The notes beneath the pieces are model-generated. The model was not told where the DNA came from, made no database searches, and worked only from the letters and a program-made list of their open reading frames with translations. From Hyphomicrobiaceae bacterium (lineage in GTDB: Bacteria; Pseudomonadota; Alphaproteobacteria; Rhizobiales; Devosiaceae): DNA of 64,000 nucleotides. The position numbers and the translations under genes are program-made. Of the stretch, positions 41,935 to 51,281 are shown one piece after another (within the stretch, counting starts at the first letter, position 1; each line of letters opens with the position of its first letter). The stretch is taken from positions 682,001 through 746,000 of the forward strand of contig JACKJF010000003.1 of NCBI GenBank assembly GCA_020638095.1, given 5' to 3'.

Positions 41935-42978
41935 TCAGCGCTGCCAGCCCTGCGGACGCGGATGCATCTCGAGCTGTCCGTTCCGCGTGGCGGCGTCGAT
42001 AGCTTTGATCTCTTCGCTGGAAAGATCAAGATTGTTCAATGCGCCGAGATTTTCCTTGAGCTGATCGAGCGTCCTGACCCCGATCAGCGCCGAGGTCATT
42101 TCAGGGCGGCGCAGCACCCAGGCCAGCGCCAGTTGCGCCATCGTCTGCCCGCGCGCCGCGGCGATTTCGGCGACATTGGCCACCGCGTCCAGCACGTTTG
42201 GTTCAAAATGCGATGCCCGGACCGTGGAATTGGTTTCACCCGCACGCGTGCCTTCGCGATTTCCCCGGTTGTACTTGCCCGAAAGCAGGCCCTGGGTCAG
42301 AGGCGAAAAGGCGATCATGCCGATCCCCAGATCTCCGCACGCATCGATGGTCCGGTCACCCTCGATCCAGCGGTTGATCATCGAATAGGAGGGCTGATGT
42401 ATGGTCAGCGGAACGCCCATCTTGGAGAGGATCAGCTGCGCCTCGCGTGTTTCCTTTTCCGGATAGCTCGACACCCCGACATAGAGCGCCTTGCCCTGCT
42501 GAACGAGGGTCGCAAGCGCCCCCATTGTTTCCTCGAGCGGGGTTGAGGGATCGAAGCGGTGCGAATAGAAGATGTCGACATAGTCGAGCCCGAGCCGTTT
42601 GAGGCTCTGGTCGCAGCTCGCAATCAGGTTCTTGCGGCTCGAAAACTCGCCATAGGGTCCCGGCCACATGGCATAGCCGGCCTTGGACGAAACGATGATT
42701 TCGTCGCGATAGGCTTTGAATTCCCGGGCCAGCACTGCGCCGAAATATTCCTCCGCCGCACCCGGCGGCGGGCCGTAATTATTGGCGAGATCAAAATGCG
42801 TCACCCCGGCGTCGAACGCGTGGGCGAGGATTTCGAAGCCGCTTTCGGGGTCACGGGTGCCGCCGAAATTCTGCCAGAGACCGAGCGAGATCGCGGGAAG
42901 CTTCAGGCCCCACTTGCCGCATTTGCGGTAGGCCATCGTGTCATAGCGGGAAGGGGAGGCCTGATAGGTCATCAACAT
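41935..42978 (-). CDS. Aldo/keto reductase (YghZ-like)
   Basis: The 347-residue TIM-barrel enzyme reduces aldehydes with NADPH. The catalytic tetrad is visible: Asp and Tyr in FDLANNYGPPPG, Lys in IVSSKAGY and His in FYSHRFDP. The extra length before the barrel and the SYPEKETREAQ loop are those of the YghZ/GPR group, which reduces methylglyoxal and L-glyceraldehyde 3-phosphate. The start is the ATG at 42978. Confidence 0.9.
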   Translation of the reverse strand: MLMTYQASPSRYDTMAYRKCGKWGLKLPAISLGLWQNFGGTRDPESGFEILAHAFDAGVTHFDLANNYGPPPGAAEEYFGAVLAREFKAYRDEIIVSSKAGYAMWPGPYGEFSSRKNLIASCDQSLKRLGLDYVDIFYSHRFDPSTPLEETMGALATLVQQGKALYVGVSSYPEKETREAQLILSKMGVPLTIHQPSYSMINRWIEGDRTIDACGDLGIGMIAFSPLTQGLLSGKYNRGNREGTRAGETNSTVRASHFEPNVLDAVANVAEIAAARGQTMAQLALAWVLRRPEMTSALIGVRTLDQLKENLGALNNLDLSSEEIKAIDAATRNGQLEMHPRPQGWQR

Positions 42979-42988
42979 GCCTTTTGGT

Positions 42989-43210
42989 TTAAGGGCTGAT
43001 TGTGCTGGTGCGCTGCGCGATCCATAGCCAGAGAAGAAGGGTCGGCAACCAGTAGGGGAAGATCGCGTATAGCGTATCCGAGACCGAATGCGAATGCGCG
43101 TCCGCCACCATGAACGTGTTCACCGCAAAGGCGAGCGCCACAAACGTGATCAGCCAGCCGATGAGCGAGGCAGGGCGGTAGAAAAGCCCCATGGGCTTGA
43201 ACCAGGTCAT
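42989..43210 (-). CDS. Small two-helix membrane protein of unknown function
   Basis: The 73-residue product begins MTWFKPMGLFYRPASLIGW and has two hydrophobic helices (about 17-35 and 50-66), with a HSHS motif between them. It ends ten bases before the aldo/keto reductase start and is probably in its operon. No function is known to me. Confidence 0.7.
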   Translation of the reverse strand: MTWFKPMGLFYRPASLIGWLITFVALAFAVNTFMVADAHSHSVSDTLYAIFPYWLPTLLLWLWIAQRTSTISP

Positions 43211-43291
43211 GAGTATCACTCCGAGCGGGATTGCCCTGCCAAGTCTATCCCTTTCATTGGCAATCTGAAGGCAAAATGATAGGCGGATGCC

Positions 43292-44287
43292 ATGTTCAAG
43301 GTCGCCGCCCTTTACAACTTTACCTCCGTGACGGACCCCGGAGCCCTTCAGGCGGACTTGCGCGCCATTTGCCGGACGCATGGCATTCGCGGCACCCTCA
43401 TCGTTGCGCATGAAGGCATCAACGGCACGATTGCGGGTACAGTCGAAGCGATCGATGCCATCCTGGACTGGCTGGCCTCGACCAACTCGCATGGCGGGCT
43501 GCTCGATCGCGCCGAAATCAAGTTTTCGACCGCGGCCAACATGCCGTTCAACCGGCTGAAGATTCGGGTCAAACCCGAAATCGTGACCCTGCGGGCGCCG
43601 GAGGCGGATCCGATCAAGCGGGTCGGCACCTATGTTGCGGCCGAGGACTGGAATGATCTGATCACGCAGGAAGACGTGATCCTGATCGATACGCGCAACG
43701 ATTACGAAGTCGCGCTCGGCACGTTCGAGGGTGCGCGTGACCCCGGGACGAAAAGCTTTGTCGAGTTCAAGGACTTCGTCACGGAAAACCTTGACCCCAA
43801 AGCTCATAAGCGGATCGCCATGTTCTGCACCGGAGGCATTCGCTGCGAAAAGGCATCCGCCTATATGCTCTCGCAAGGGTTTGAAGAAGTTTACCACCTC
43901 AAGGGCGGCATCCTGAACTACCTCGAATCCATGCCCGCGGATCAGTCGCTTTGGCAGGGCGAATGTTTCGTTTTCGATGAGCGCGTGTCGGTCGGTCACG
44001 GACTCGTCGAGGGCGAGGCTGAGCTCTGCCGCTGCTGCCGCACGCCACTTGCCCCGGCGGACCGCCGGCACCCGGACTTCATCGCCGGTGAACAATGCCC
44101 CCACTGCGCCGGACCGGAGTTCCAAGCGACCCGGGAGGCAGCACGCGAGCGGAACCGGCAGATGGAACTCGCCGCGTTGCGGGGGCTGGCTCATCTGGGC
44201 GACGACGCGGTGGCGGCAGCCGGTGCGCTCGCCGCAGCCAAACGATCGCGTCGCGAGGCCGACCGGCGCCGCAACCCTGGCGCCTGA
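43292..44287 (+). CDS. trhO: tRNA uridine-34 hydroxylase (oxygen-dependent)
   Basis: TrhO (YceA) adds the hydroxyl that leads to 5-hydroxy- or methoxyuridine at wobble position 34. The 331-residue protein has the N-terminal acylphosphatase-like domain (VAHEGINGTIAG) and a rhodanese domain with the active-site loop CTGGIRC (C179-C185). A C-terminal CRCC...CPHC cysteine set suggests a zinc site. The last 40 residues are a basic, Arg-rich tail. Confidence 0.93.
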   Translation: MFKVAALYNFTSVTDPGALQADLRAICRTHGIRGTLIVAHEGINGTIAGTVEAIDAILDWLASTNSHGGLLDRAEIKFSTAANMPFNRLKIRVKPEIVTLRAPEADPIKRVGTYVAAEDWNDLITQEDVILIDTRNDYEVALGTFEGARDPGTKSFVEFKDFVTENLDPKAHKRIAMFCTGGIRCEKASAYMLSQGFEEVYHLKGGILNYLESMPADQSLWQGECFVFDERVSVGHGLVEGEAELCRCCRTPLAPADRRHPDFIAGEQCPHCAGPEFQATREAARERNRQMELAALRGLAHLGDDAVAAAGALAAAKRSRREADRRRNPGA

Positions 44288-44368
44288 CCCGCGCAGATCC
44301 GTTGCCCCTTGCGCCGCCCGTCACGCCGGCGCTAGCCTTCAGGCAAACCAAACCGGAGGGGTTTTCGG

Positions 44369-45064
44369 ATGCAGATTCAATGGCTCGGCCATTCGGCCTT
44401 CAAGATTGCGGACGGCGACACTAGAATCCTGATCGATCCGTTTCTCAACGGCAATCCGAAGTTCACCGGGGACTACGCCGCAACCATCGCCGACGCCACA
44501 CATGTGTGTCTGACCCATATGCACAACGATCACTTCGGCGACACGATGGACATTCTGAGAAGGACCAAAGCCAAACTTGTCTGTCTGGTCGAAATCGCCG
44601 ACTGGGTCGGCGGCAAACTCGGCACCGCCAACGTCGTCGACATCAATTTCGGCGGCACCGCGATTGTCGACGGGGTCGCGGTTTCGCTCGTGCCCGCGGT
44701 TCATACGTCCGGCCTGACAATGGAAGACGGTACGGCGGTTTTCGGCGGCGTCTCCGCCGGTCTTGTCATCGGCGTCGGCGACCACACGATCTATCATATG
44801 GGCGACACGACGATATTCGGCGACATGGCGCTGATCGATGAACTGCATCATCCCGATATCGGCATCGTTCCCATCGGCGGACACTATACGATGGATGCGC
44901 GGATCGCGGCGCTCGCGGTCAACCGCTACTTCAATTTCGACACGGTTCTGCCCTGCCACTACCTGACATTTCCGCTCCTCGCCCAGAGCGCCGATGCCTT
45001 TGTCGCGGCGGTGAAGGGTCCGAATGTCCTCACTCCCGCGCCGATGGAGACGGTCGAGGTTTAG
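44369..45064 (+). CDS. Metal-dependent hydrolase, UPF0173/UlaG-like
   Basis: The 231-residue beta-lactamase-fold protein starts MQIQWLGHSAFKI and has the metal motif THMHNDHFGD, with GDTTIFGDM and PIGGHYTMD later, the UPF0173 pattern. GGAGG lies nine bases before the ATG. The family is related to UlaG lactonase, but its own substrate is unknown. Confidence 0.9.
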   Translation: MQIQWLGHSAFKIADGDTRILIDPFLNGNPKFTGDYAATIADATHVCLTHMHNDHFGDTMDILRRTKAKLVCLVEIADWVGGKLGTANVVDINFGGTAIVDGVAVSLVPAVHTSGLTMEDGTAVFGGVSAGLVIGVGDHTIYHMGDTTIFGDMALIDELHHPDIGIVPIGGHYTMDARIAALAVNRYFNFDTVLPCHYLTFPLLAQSADAFVAAVKGPNVLTPAPMETVEV

Positions 45065-45087
45065 TGCAGCAATCGCGGGCGTTCAAA

Positions 45088-45110
45088 CCTCATCCTGAGC
45101 CTGTCGAAGG
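45088..45110. repeat. Single copy of the CCTCATCCTGAGC-type repeat
   Basis: CCTCATCCTGAGCCTGTCG followed by AAGG matches the arms of the inverted pair at 32745-32809 with one or two differences. It lies 23 bases past a stop codon in a convergent gap. Confidence 0.75.
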
Positions 45111-45146
45111 ATCAGGTGTTGGGCCTGATCGTCCGGGACGCGCCGG

Positions 45147-45668
45147 TCAGGCACCCGGCGCTTCGCGATCGTCAAGCAGCAGGTAAAGCGTGACCTGGTC
45201 GCGCCATTTGCCCTTTTTCTTTCCCGCCTGGGGCAGCGCCCCGCCCTGAACGAACCCGCTTTTTTCGTGAAGCACGATGCTGATCCGGTTCTGCGCATCG
45301 ATGATCGCGACCATCATGTGCTTGCCGCGCTCCCGGGCGATGTCGACCAGCATGTCGAGGAAGCGCCGGCCAAGCCCGTGCCCTTGCGCGTGCGGATAGA
45401 TGTAGATCGAGTGTTCGACGGTCAGATCATAGCCGTCACGCCCGCGATAGGTGCCGTAGGACGCGTAGCCGACGACCTGGCCCGCCGCGTCTTCGGCCAC
45501 CAGAACCGGGAAGTCCGCCGCCATACGGTCGTTGAACCATTTTGTCCGCCCCTCGAGCGTTTCGGGCTTTTCGATCCAGGTGCCGTCGAGTTCGGCAATC
45601 GACCAGTTGTGCAGGTCAAGCAGGGCGGGAATGTCGGCGCTGCTGGCGGGGCGGATGGTATAGGTCAT
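45147..45668 (-). CDS. GNAT N-acetyltransferase (phosphinothricin-acetyltransferase-like)
   Basis: The 173-residue enzyme has the acetyl-CoA loop AQGHGLGRRFLD and the sequence YTIRPASSADIPALLDLHNW at its start, typical of the Pat/Bar group. Chromosomal relatives acetylate methionine sulfoximine or other small amines; herbicide resistance need not follow. Normal length; convergent with the UPF0173 gene. Confidence 0.88.
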   Translation of the reverse strand: MTYTIRPASSADIPALLDLHNWSIAELDGTWIEKPETLEGRTKWFNDRMAADFPVLVAEDAAGQVVGYASYGTYRGRDGYDLTVEHSIYIYPHAQGHGLGRRFLDMLVDIARERGKHMMVAIIDAQNRISIVLHEKSGFVQGGALPQAGKKKGKWRDQVTLYLLLDDREAPGA

Positions 45669-45743
45669 TGGGAAACCTTGGCGAAATCCGGCTTCGAGTC
45701 ATAGGCCCGGCACTTGCTGAAAGCAAAACGATTCGCAGGCGCC

Positions 45744-46547
45744 TCAAGGGTTGGCCAAAAAGCGTGAAACGATCGCCCGCATCTCGTCCGGCTTGTCGAG
45801 GTTGGCGACATGACCGGCACCCTCGACCCTCGCGAGACTTATGTGCGGCAGTCTGAGAAGCGCTGGAAGGTCTTTGCGGTTGGCGGCATTGACCGCGTGA
45901 TCGTCAGACGCCTCGACCACGAGAATGGGGCGGCCAAAGGCGCGCGCGGCCTCGCGCAGGTCATAGCGGGCAGCATTTGCGCCCACGGCGAGCATCGGCT
46001 CGGCCTGCACCTCGCGCAGCATCGAATCGATGAGCGTCTTGGGTTCGGCATAGCGCGTTGTCATTGGTGCGCCGATGGTCGCAAGCGCCTCGACACCGAC
46101 GGCCCGATAGGTCGCCGCGAGTGCCTTGACGACGGGTTCGGGTATGTCGAGCCGGAACGCCGTGCCGAACATGACCACTCGCTTGAGCCTTTGAGGCGCG
46201 ATGGTCATGGCTTCGAGCGCCAGAATGCCGCCGAGCGAATTGCCCACCCAATCGGTGCTTTCGATCCCCTCCTTGTCCAGAATGGCGAAAATATCGCCGA
46301 CGAGCTTTCGCCGGGTGCAATCTTCGGGCACGACATGGTGTGGCCCCGTCGACCGTCCGTGTCCGCGAAGATCGGGAACGATGACGAAAAATCCCCGTTC
46401 CGCGAACCATTCGGCATCGGCGAGAAATTGCCGTCCGCTCGCCGCGAGGCCGTGGACCAGAAGCAGCGGCGCGCCACCGCGCGATCCGAGGGTCAGATAA
46501 GCGATGCGGAAGTCGCCGCGATCGACATGGTTCCGGTGGGGTTCCAT
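45744..46547 (-). CDS. Alpha/beta hydrolase
   Basis: The 267-residue enzyme has LLLVHGLAASGRQ (oxyanion), DLRGHGRS, nucleophile elbow VGNSLGG, and a closing GAGHVANLDKP histidine. The acid is probably in VVEASDDHAV. The ATG at 46547 is preferred; a TTG at 46580 would overlap the mbfA stop. Pimeloyl-ester, lactone and haloalkane hydrolases share this layout, so the substrate is open. Confidence 0.85.
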   Translation of the reverse strand: MEPHRNHVDRGDFRIAYLTLGSRGGAPLLLVHGLAASGRQFLADAEWFAERGFFVIVPDLRGHGRSTGPHHVVPEDCTRRKLVGDIFAILDKEGIESTDWVGNSLGGILALEAMTIAPQRLKRVVMFGTAFRLDIPEPVVKALAATYRAVGVEALATIGAPMTTRYAEPKTLIDSMLREVQAEPMLAVGANAARYDLREAARAFGRPILVVEASDDHAVNAANRKDLPALLRLPHISLARVEGAGHVANLDKPDEMRAIVSRFLANP

Positions 46548-46566
46548 CGCTGCGGCCGGCTGCGCC

Positions 46567-47550
46567 TCAAGCACTGCCAATCAGAACACCGGCGGCAAAA
46601 ACCAGCAGTCCGCCGAAGACGACCTGCAGCGCCGCCCGGAAGAACGGTGTCGACATGTAGCGGCTCTGGATGAAGGCGATGGCCCAAAGTTCGATAAACA
46701 CCACGACGAACGCGATGGCCGTTGCCGTCCAGAAATGGGGGATGAGATAGGGCAGCGCGTGTCCAAGCCCGCCGACCGCCGTCATGATCCCCGCCGCAAA
46801 ACCGCGCCGGACCGGCGACCCGCGACCGGTCAGCTTGCCATCGTCCGAGGCGGCTTCGGTGAACCCCATCGAGATGCCCGCGCCGACCGAGGCGGCAAGC
46901 CCGACGAGAAAGGTCTGCCAGGTGTCGCCTGTCGCAAAGGCGGCGGCAAAGATCGGCGCGAGGGTCGAGACCGACCCATCCATCAGCCCGGCAAGGCCCG
47001 GCTGCACATAGGTCAGGACAAACTGGCGATGTTCCTCGCTGGCCTCGTCGTTGATCGAGTCTTCGCTGAGATGTTTCTCGGCCAGGCGGTCGGCCTGGTG
47101 CTGATGCGCGACCTCCTGTTCGGCAAGATCGCCGAGCAGTTTGCGCGTATCGGCATCGTGTACCTGCTTGGCCGCTTCGAGGTAGAACGACTGGGCGCTG
47201 CGTTCCATTTCCCAGATCTGCTGGCGCATCTGCTCGAGCGGCAGTTCCGCCATAAGCCAGATCGGCTTGCGCGCCATGAACCCCGACACATGCTCGCGCC
47301 GGATTGGCACCAAGGTATTGCCGAAACGGCGCTGATACATGGCGAGCAACTGGCGGCGATGTTCGTTTTCCTCGGCCGCCATGCCGTCGAAGAGCTTTGC
47401 CGTCGCGGGATATTTCTCGCGGGTCCGTTCGGCATAGGCCGCGTAAATCTGTCCGTCTTCTTCTTCCGCGCCGACGGCGAGCGAGAGAATTTCCTGCTCG
47501 CTGAGCGAGTTGAACGTACGTTTGCCGAAGCTGAGCAGGCGCGTGATCAT
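46567..47550 (-). CDS. mbfA: Membrane-bound ferritin-like iron exporter
   Basis: The 327-residue protein joins an N-terminal ferritin-like (erythrin) domain with di-iron motifs (EEEDGQIYAAYAERTRE, EENEHRRQ, EMERSAQSFY, EQEVAHQHQAD) to a C-terminal VIT1/CCC1-type membrane domain (about residues 155-327). In Bradyrhizobium and Agrobacterium MbfA exports iron and guards against peroxide stress under Irr control. GGAGG six bases before the ATG fixes the start. No clear Irr box was seen. Confidence 0.93.
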   Translation of the reverse strand: MITRLLSFGKRTFNSLSEQEILSLAVGAEEEDGQIYAAYAERTREKYPATAKLFDGMAAEENEHRRQLLAMYQRRFGNTLVPIRREHVSGFMARKPIWLMAELPLEQMRQQIWEMERSAQSFYLEAAKQVHDADTRKLLGDLAEQEVAHQHQADRLAEKHLSEDSINDEASEEHRQFVLTYVQPGLAGLMDGSVSTLAPIFAAAFATGDTWQTFLVGLAASVGAGISMGFTEAASDDGKLTGRGSPVRRGFAAGIMTAVGGLGHALPYLIPHFWTATAIAFVVVFIELWAIAFIQSRYMSTPFFRAALQVVFGGLLVFAAGVLIGSA

Positions 47551-47634
47551 GGCGAACCTCCGTTTCTCTTCAGTTAGGATGTTGATCGACCAAGGTAAAG
47601 CAGCGCAGCTGCGGCCGAAAGGCCCATGCACCGC

Positions 47635-48108
47635 TTACTGGGCAGGCGCCACGCCATCCGGCTTGCCGCGATAGACATCGTGACAGGCGGCACAGGCCGC
47701 CGTGAGCTTGCGCGACAGGTCGCCTGCGGCTTTGAGGTCTTCATTGTCGACGGCCTCTGCGAGCATGGCCGAAAGCTCGGCCGCCGCCGCGGCCTTCTGG
47801 GAAAAGTCATCCCAGTTCTGCCAGATCGCCGGCAGGGCCTCGCTTCCTTCCGCATGGGCCTCGGTCTGAAAGACGTTGCCGATGAGCTGGGCGTTCATGT
47901 CGACCGTTTCGGCGGCCAAAAGAAGCGTGGCGATATCGGCGCCCTGCCTGAGGCCGAGCTGAAGCGTGCGAAGTGCCTTGCCCATGTCGGACATGACCTG
48001 GCCGCGCGCCAGAACCGCCTCGCGTGCGGGATCGACGGCGTCTTCCGCAAGAACCGGTGAAAAGGCGAGAATTGAGGCAAGCAAAGGGGCGGAAACGCGA
48101 ATGAACAT
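47635..48108 (-). CDS. Cytochrome c'-type protein
   Basis: After a signal peptide ([14 protein letters not shown]) the 157-residue protein is a four-helix bundle with a single C-terminal heme site [10 protein letters not shown], the class II cytochrome c layout. Such proteins bind NO or CO and may protect against nitrosative stress. The ATG at 48108 has only a weak ribosome site. It is 84 bases from the mbfA start on the same strand and divergent from lepA. Confidence 0.87.
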   Translation of the reverse strand: MFIRVSAPLLASILAFSPVLAEDAVDPAREAVLARGQVMSDMGKALRTLQLGLRQGADIATLLLAAETVDMNAQLIGNVFQTEAHAEGSEALPAIWQNWDDFSQKAAAAAELSAMLAEAVDNEDLKAAGDLSRKLTAACAACHDVYRGKPDGVAPAQ

Positions 48109-48196
48109 CCGCAGCTTGTCCCATGCCGGTCCGGCGCTGGCAAGCGTCCCGCAACCTCCTTTTCGCAGGGTAAAGAACCTGCTAAAGGCCGCCGCC

Positions 48197-49999
48197 ATGA
48201 CGACCGACATTTCCCTCATTCGCAACTTTTCCATCGTCGCCCATATCGACCATGGCAAGTCGACGCTCGCCGACCGGCTGATCCAGATGACCGGCGGCCT
48301 CGACGTGCGCGAAATGAAGGAACAGGTGCTCGATTCGATGGATATCGAGCGGGAGCGCGGCATTACCATCAAGGCCCAGACCGTCCGCCTGCACTATGCG
48401 GCCAAGGACGGCAGGGACTATGTGCTCAATCTCATCGACACGCCGGGCCATGTCGATTTCGCCTACGAGGTCTCCCGGTCACTGCATGCCTGCGAGGGTT
48501 CATTGCTGGTCGTTGACGCGTCGCAGGGTGTCGAGGCGCAGACGCTGGCCAACGTCTATCAGGCGATCGATGCCAACCACGAAATCGTTCCGGTCCTCAA
48601 CAAGGTCGATCTGCCGGCCGCCGATCCCGCCCGCGTCCGCCAGCAGATCGAAGAGGTGATTGGCCTCGATGCGTCCGAGGCGGTGGAGATTTCCGCCAAG
48701 ACCGGGCTGGGCGTCGACAAGGTGCTCGAGGCCATCGTCACCCGCCTGCCCGCCCCCAAGGGCGATCTCAACGCGCCGCTTCGCGCCATGCTGGTCGACA
48801 GCTGGTACGATTCCTATCTCGGCGTGGTGGTTCTGGTCCGCGTGATCGACGGGGTCATCAGGAAGGGCCAGAAGGTGAGGATGATGGCGACCGGTGCCGC
48901 CTATGAACTCGACCGGGTTGGCGTCTTCACGCCCAAGCTCGTTCAGACCGGCGAACTCGGGCCGGGCGAAATCGGCTTCGTCACCGCCTCGATCAAGCAG
49001 GTGGCCGACACCAATGTTGGCGACACGATCACCGACGACCGCCACCCCTGCGCCAAGGCGCTGCCCGGCTTCCGGCCGGCCCAGCCGGTGGTTTTCTGCG
49101 GCCTTTTCCCGGTCGATGCCAACGATTTCGACGATTTGCGCGCAGCCATGGCCAAGCTCAGGCTCAACGATGCGAGCTTCTCCTTCGAGATGGAGACGAG
49201 CGCCGCGCTCGGCTTTGGCTTCCGCTGCGGGTTTCTTGGGCTCCTCCATCTCGAGATCATCCAGGAACGGCTGAGCCGCGAGTTCGATCTCGACCTGATC
49301 GCGACCGCGCCTTCGGTGGTTTACGAGATCAGGCTGACCGATGGCACCGAACTCAAACTTCACAATCCGGCCGATCTGCCCGACCCGGTCAAGATCGACC
49401 ATATCCGCGAGCCCTGGATCAAGGCGACCATTCTGACGCCGGACGAGTATCTTGGCGCTGTGCTCAAGCTCTGCCAGGACCGGCGCGGTATCCAGACCAA
49501 CCTCACCTATGTCGGCTCGCGCGCCATGGCCGAATATCAGTTGCCGCTCAACGAAGTGGTCTTCGATTTCTACGACCGCCTGAAATCGGCGACCAAGGGC
49601 TATGCAAGTTTCGATTATCAGCTTGCCGACCATCGCGAGGGCGATCTGGTCAAGCTCTCCATCCTCGTCAACGGCGAGCCGGTCGACGCGCTCTCGATGC
49701 TGGTCCATCGCTCGGCGGCGGAAACGCGCGGCCGTGTCATGTGCGAAAAGCTCAAGGAACTGATCCCGCAGCACCTCTTCAAGATCCCGATCCAGGCGGC
49801 GATCGGCGGCCGGGTCGTCGCCCGCGAAACCATCTCGGCATTGAGGAAAGACGTTACGGCCAAATGCTATGGCGGCGACGCCACCCGCAAGCGCAAGCTT
49901 CTCGAAAAGCAGAAGGCCGGCAAGAAACGCATGCGCCAGTTCGGCAAGGTCGAAATCCCGCAGGAAGCCTTCATTCAAGCGCTGAAGATGAGTGAGTGA
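48197..49999 (+). CDS. lepA: Elongation factor 4 (back-translocating GTPase)
   Basis: The 600-residue GTPase has the P-loop AHIDHGKST (residues 15-23), DTPGHVDF and NKVDLPAA, then EF-G-like domains and the LepA-specific C-terminal domain ([20 protein letters not shown] near the end). It acts on stalled ribosomes and in assembly. Length is exactly that of the family. The ATG at 48197 is chosen from the conserved [20 protein letters not shown] start. Confidence 0.97.
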   Translation: MTTDISLIRNFSIVAHIDHGKSTLADRLIQMTGGLDVREMKEQVLDSMDIERERGITIKAQTVRLHYAAKDGRDYVLNLIDTPGHVDFAYEVSRSLHACEGSLLVVDASQGVEAQTLANVYQAIDANHEIVPVLNKVDLPAADPARVRQQIEEVIGLDASEAVEISAKTGLGVDKVLEAIVTRLPAPKGDLNAPLRAMLVDSWYDSYLGVVVLVRVIDGVIRKGQKVRMMATGAAYELDRVGVFTPKLVQTGELGPGEIGFVTASIKQVADTNVGDTITDDRHPCAKALPGFRPAQPVVFCGLFPVDANDFDDLRAAMAKLRLNDASFSFEMETSAALGFGFRCGFLGLLHLEIIQERLSREFDLDLIATAPSVVYEIRLTDGTELKLHNPADLPDPVKIDHIREPWIKATILTPDEYLGAVLKLCQDRRGIQTNLTYVGSRAMAEYQLPLNEVVFDFYDRLKSATKGYASFDYQLADHREGDLVKLSILVNGEPVDALSMLVHRSAAETRGRVMCEKLKELIPQHLFKIPIQAAIGGRVVARETISALRKDVTAKCYGGDATRKRKLLEKQKAGKKRMRQFGKVEIPQEAFIQALKMSE

Positions 50000-50028
50000 G
50001 TGAGGCATCGGTCGGCGCGCAGCGCCGG

Positions 50029-50053
50029 ATTGACCGTCCGGTGGACGGTCAAT
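50029..50053. repeat. Perfect 11-bp inverted repeat after lepA
   Basis: ATTGACCGTCC, GGT and GGACGGTCAAT form a perfect stem 30 bases past the lepA stop. There is no T-run on either strand. It could still end transcription or protect the lepA transcript 3' end. Confidence 0.6.
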
Positions 50054-50098
50054 AGCTGCCGAACGCCCGAGACCTGTGGTCGAGGGCCAGCGGCGACC

Positions 50099-50494
50099 CT
50101 ACGCCGCCCCACCTAATTCATAGTCGAATACGTAGGTATGTCCGCCTTGGGCATCGATCGAGATGACGAAGCTGCCGGTAAGGCCCGTCAGGTCTCCGGT
50201 CCCTGAATCCGGTATCACCCGGATCGACTGGCTTGGTACGCCGCGATTCATTTCACTGGCATGCTGGAAGACGAAACTGCCCTGCCGCCCGGCAAGGCTG
50301 CCCGTGACGATCTCCTCGGCCACGTAGCCTGCCGAACTTTCGACTGCGGACCGGAACGCCAGCATCTGCCCCACGGTTGTCGCTTCGAGATCGCCGGAAA
50401 TCACCTTGTCGATCCGCATCCGGGCAAAGGGCATGTCATCCTCGCCCGCAAGCGGCGTGATCTTGACGTTGAAGGTTCCGGTGGCTTTTGGCAT
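50099..50494 (-). CDS. DUF3224 family protein
   Basis: The 131-residue protein has the DUF3224 beta-barrel pattern: FNVKITPLAG, GYVAEEIVTGSLAGRQGSFVFQH and GTGDLTGLTGSFVISI. The family is related to allene-oxide-cyclase-like barrels and has no assigned reaction. The ATG at 50494 is preferred to an upstream start. It stands alone. Confidence 0.85.
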   Translation of the reverse strand: MPKATGTFNVKITPLAGEDDMPFARMRIDKVISGDLEATTVGQMLAFRSAVESSAGYVAEEIVTGSLAGRQGSFVFQHASEMNRGVPSQSIRVIPDSGTGDLTGLTGSFVISIDAQGGHTYVFDYELGGAA

Positions 50495-50773
50495 TGCGCT
50501 ATTCCCTGAATGGCTAGAACATAATAAGAACATTAGCGGCAGGAATTACCCCGGGCAAGCCGGAAATTTCCACTCGCCGAAGTGGTTGCGATGCCGCCCT
50601 GAGAGGCGATCACCGGTCTTGGCGGCCCAAGGTTTTCACCTCCCGGTCAAGGAAATCGCCGGTGTCGTTGCATATTCGACAGCGAAGATACATTCCGGAG
50701 TGGCCTCCAGCGTCCGTTTGAACAGGTATTGATCCATGATAGGGTCCCACACGAATGCAACGGAGCCCCACAA

Positions 50774-51121
50774 ATGAAGCGCTTTCGCCGGGCCGCAATG
50801 ATGGCCACGCTGGTTCTGCCCTTCGCCGCTCCGGCCAGTGCCCAGCTTCAAACCGGCAACCTGTATGGCATCGTGAATAACGGGCAGGGCGAACCGATCG
50901 CGGGCGCCTATTGCGTCATTTATACGAGCGATATGGATCAAGGCACATCAACCAATGCCCAGGGTCAATTCGCCCTTCACAATCTATCGCCGGGAAGCTA
51001 TCAGCTCGACTGTGAGGCCGACGGCCATTCGACCGTGACCTATCCGAGTGTCGTGATCAATGTCGGCCGCAACACGACGATGGCGGTCACCCTATCCTCT
51101 GCCATTGAGGAAACAATCTGA
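50774..51121 (+). CDS. Exported protein with a carboxypeptidase-regulatory-like domain
   Basis: The 115-residue product has a signal peptide (residues 8-24, ending APASAQL) and a single CarboxypepD_reg-like beta-sandwich: GNLYGIVNNGQGEPIAGAYC, then FALHNLSPGSYQLDCEADGH. Such domains often dock proteins or glycans at the cell surface. Two cysteines could pair. GGAGC precedes the ATG. A GC hairpin (51236-51254) follows. Confidence 0.72.
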   Translation: MKRFRRAAMMATLVLPFAAPASAQLQTGNLYGIVNNGQGEPIAGAYCVIYTSDMDQGTSTNAQGQFALHNLSPGSYQLDCEADGHSTVTYPSVVINVGRNTTMAVTLSSAIEETI

Positions 51122-51235
51122 CCCGGATAGTCGTCGCCGCCCCGGCCGGGTGAGCGGTTGCCACTGGACCGCTGACCGGAATCCCGCTTAAGTCCTGAAA
51201 GGTGCTCCCATGCGGAGCAACCGCGCAAATTCCGA

Positions 51236-51254
51236 AACGGGCCTCGCGCCCGTT
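51236..51254. terminator. GC hairpin between the small exported protein and the ABC binding-protein genes
   Basis: AACGGGC, CTCGC and GCCCGTT form a perfect 7-bp stem, 28 bases before the binding-protein start. Without a T-run it may be an attenuator or leader hairpin rather than a full terminator. Confidence 0.45.
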
Positions 51255-51281
51255 CGTTCCACACTTCAGGGAGCTTTACGC

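Noticed and set aside
48500..50008. Open frame of about 500 codons opposite lepA
   Set aside because: Antisense to the complete, conserved lepA gene; no start signal or domain.
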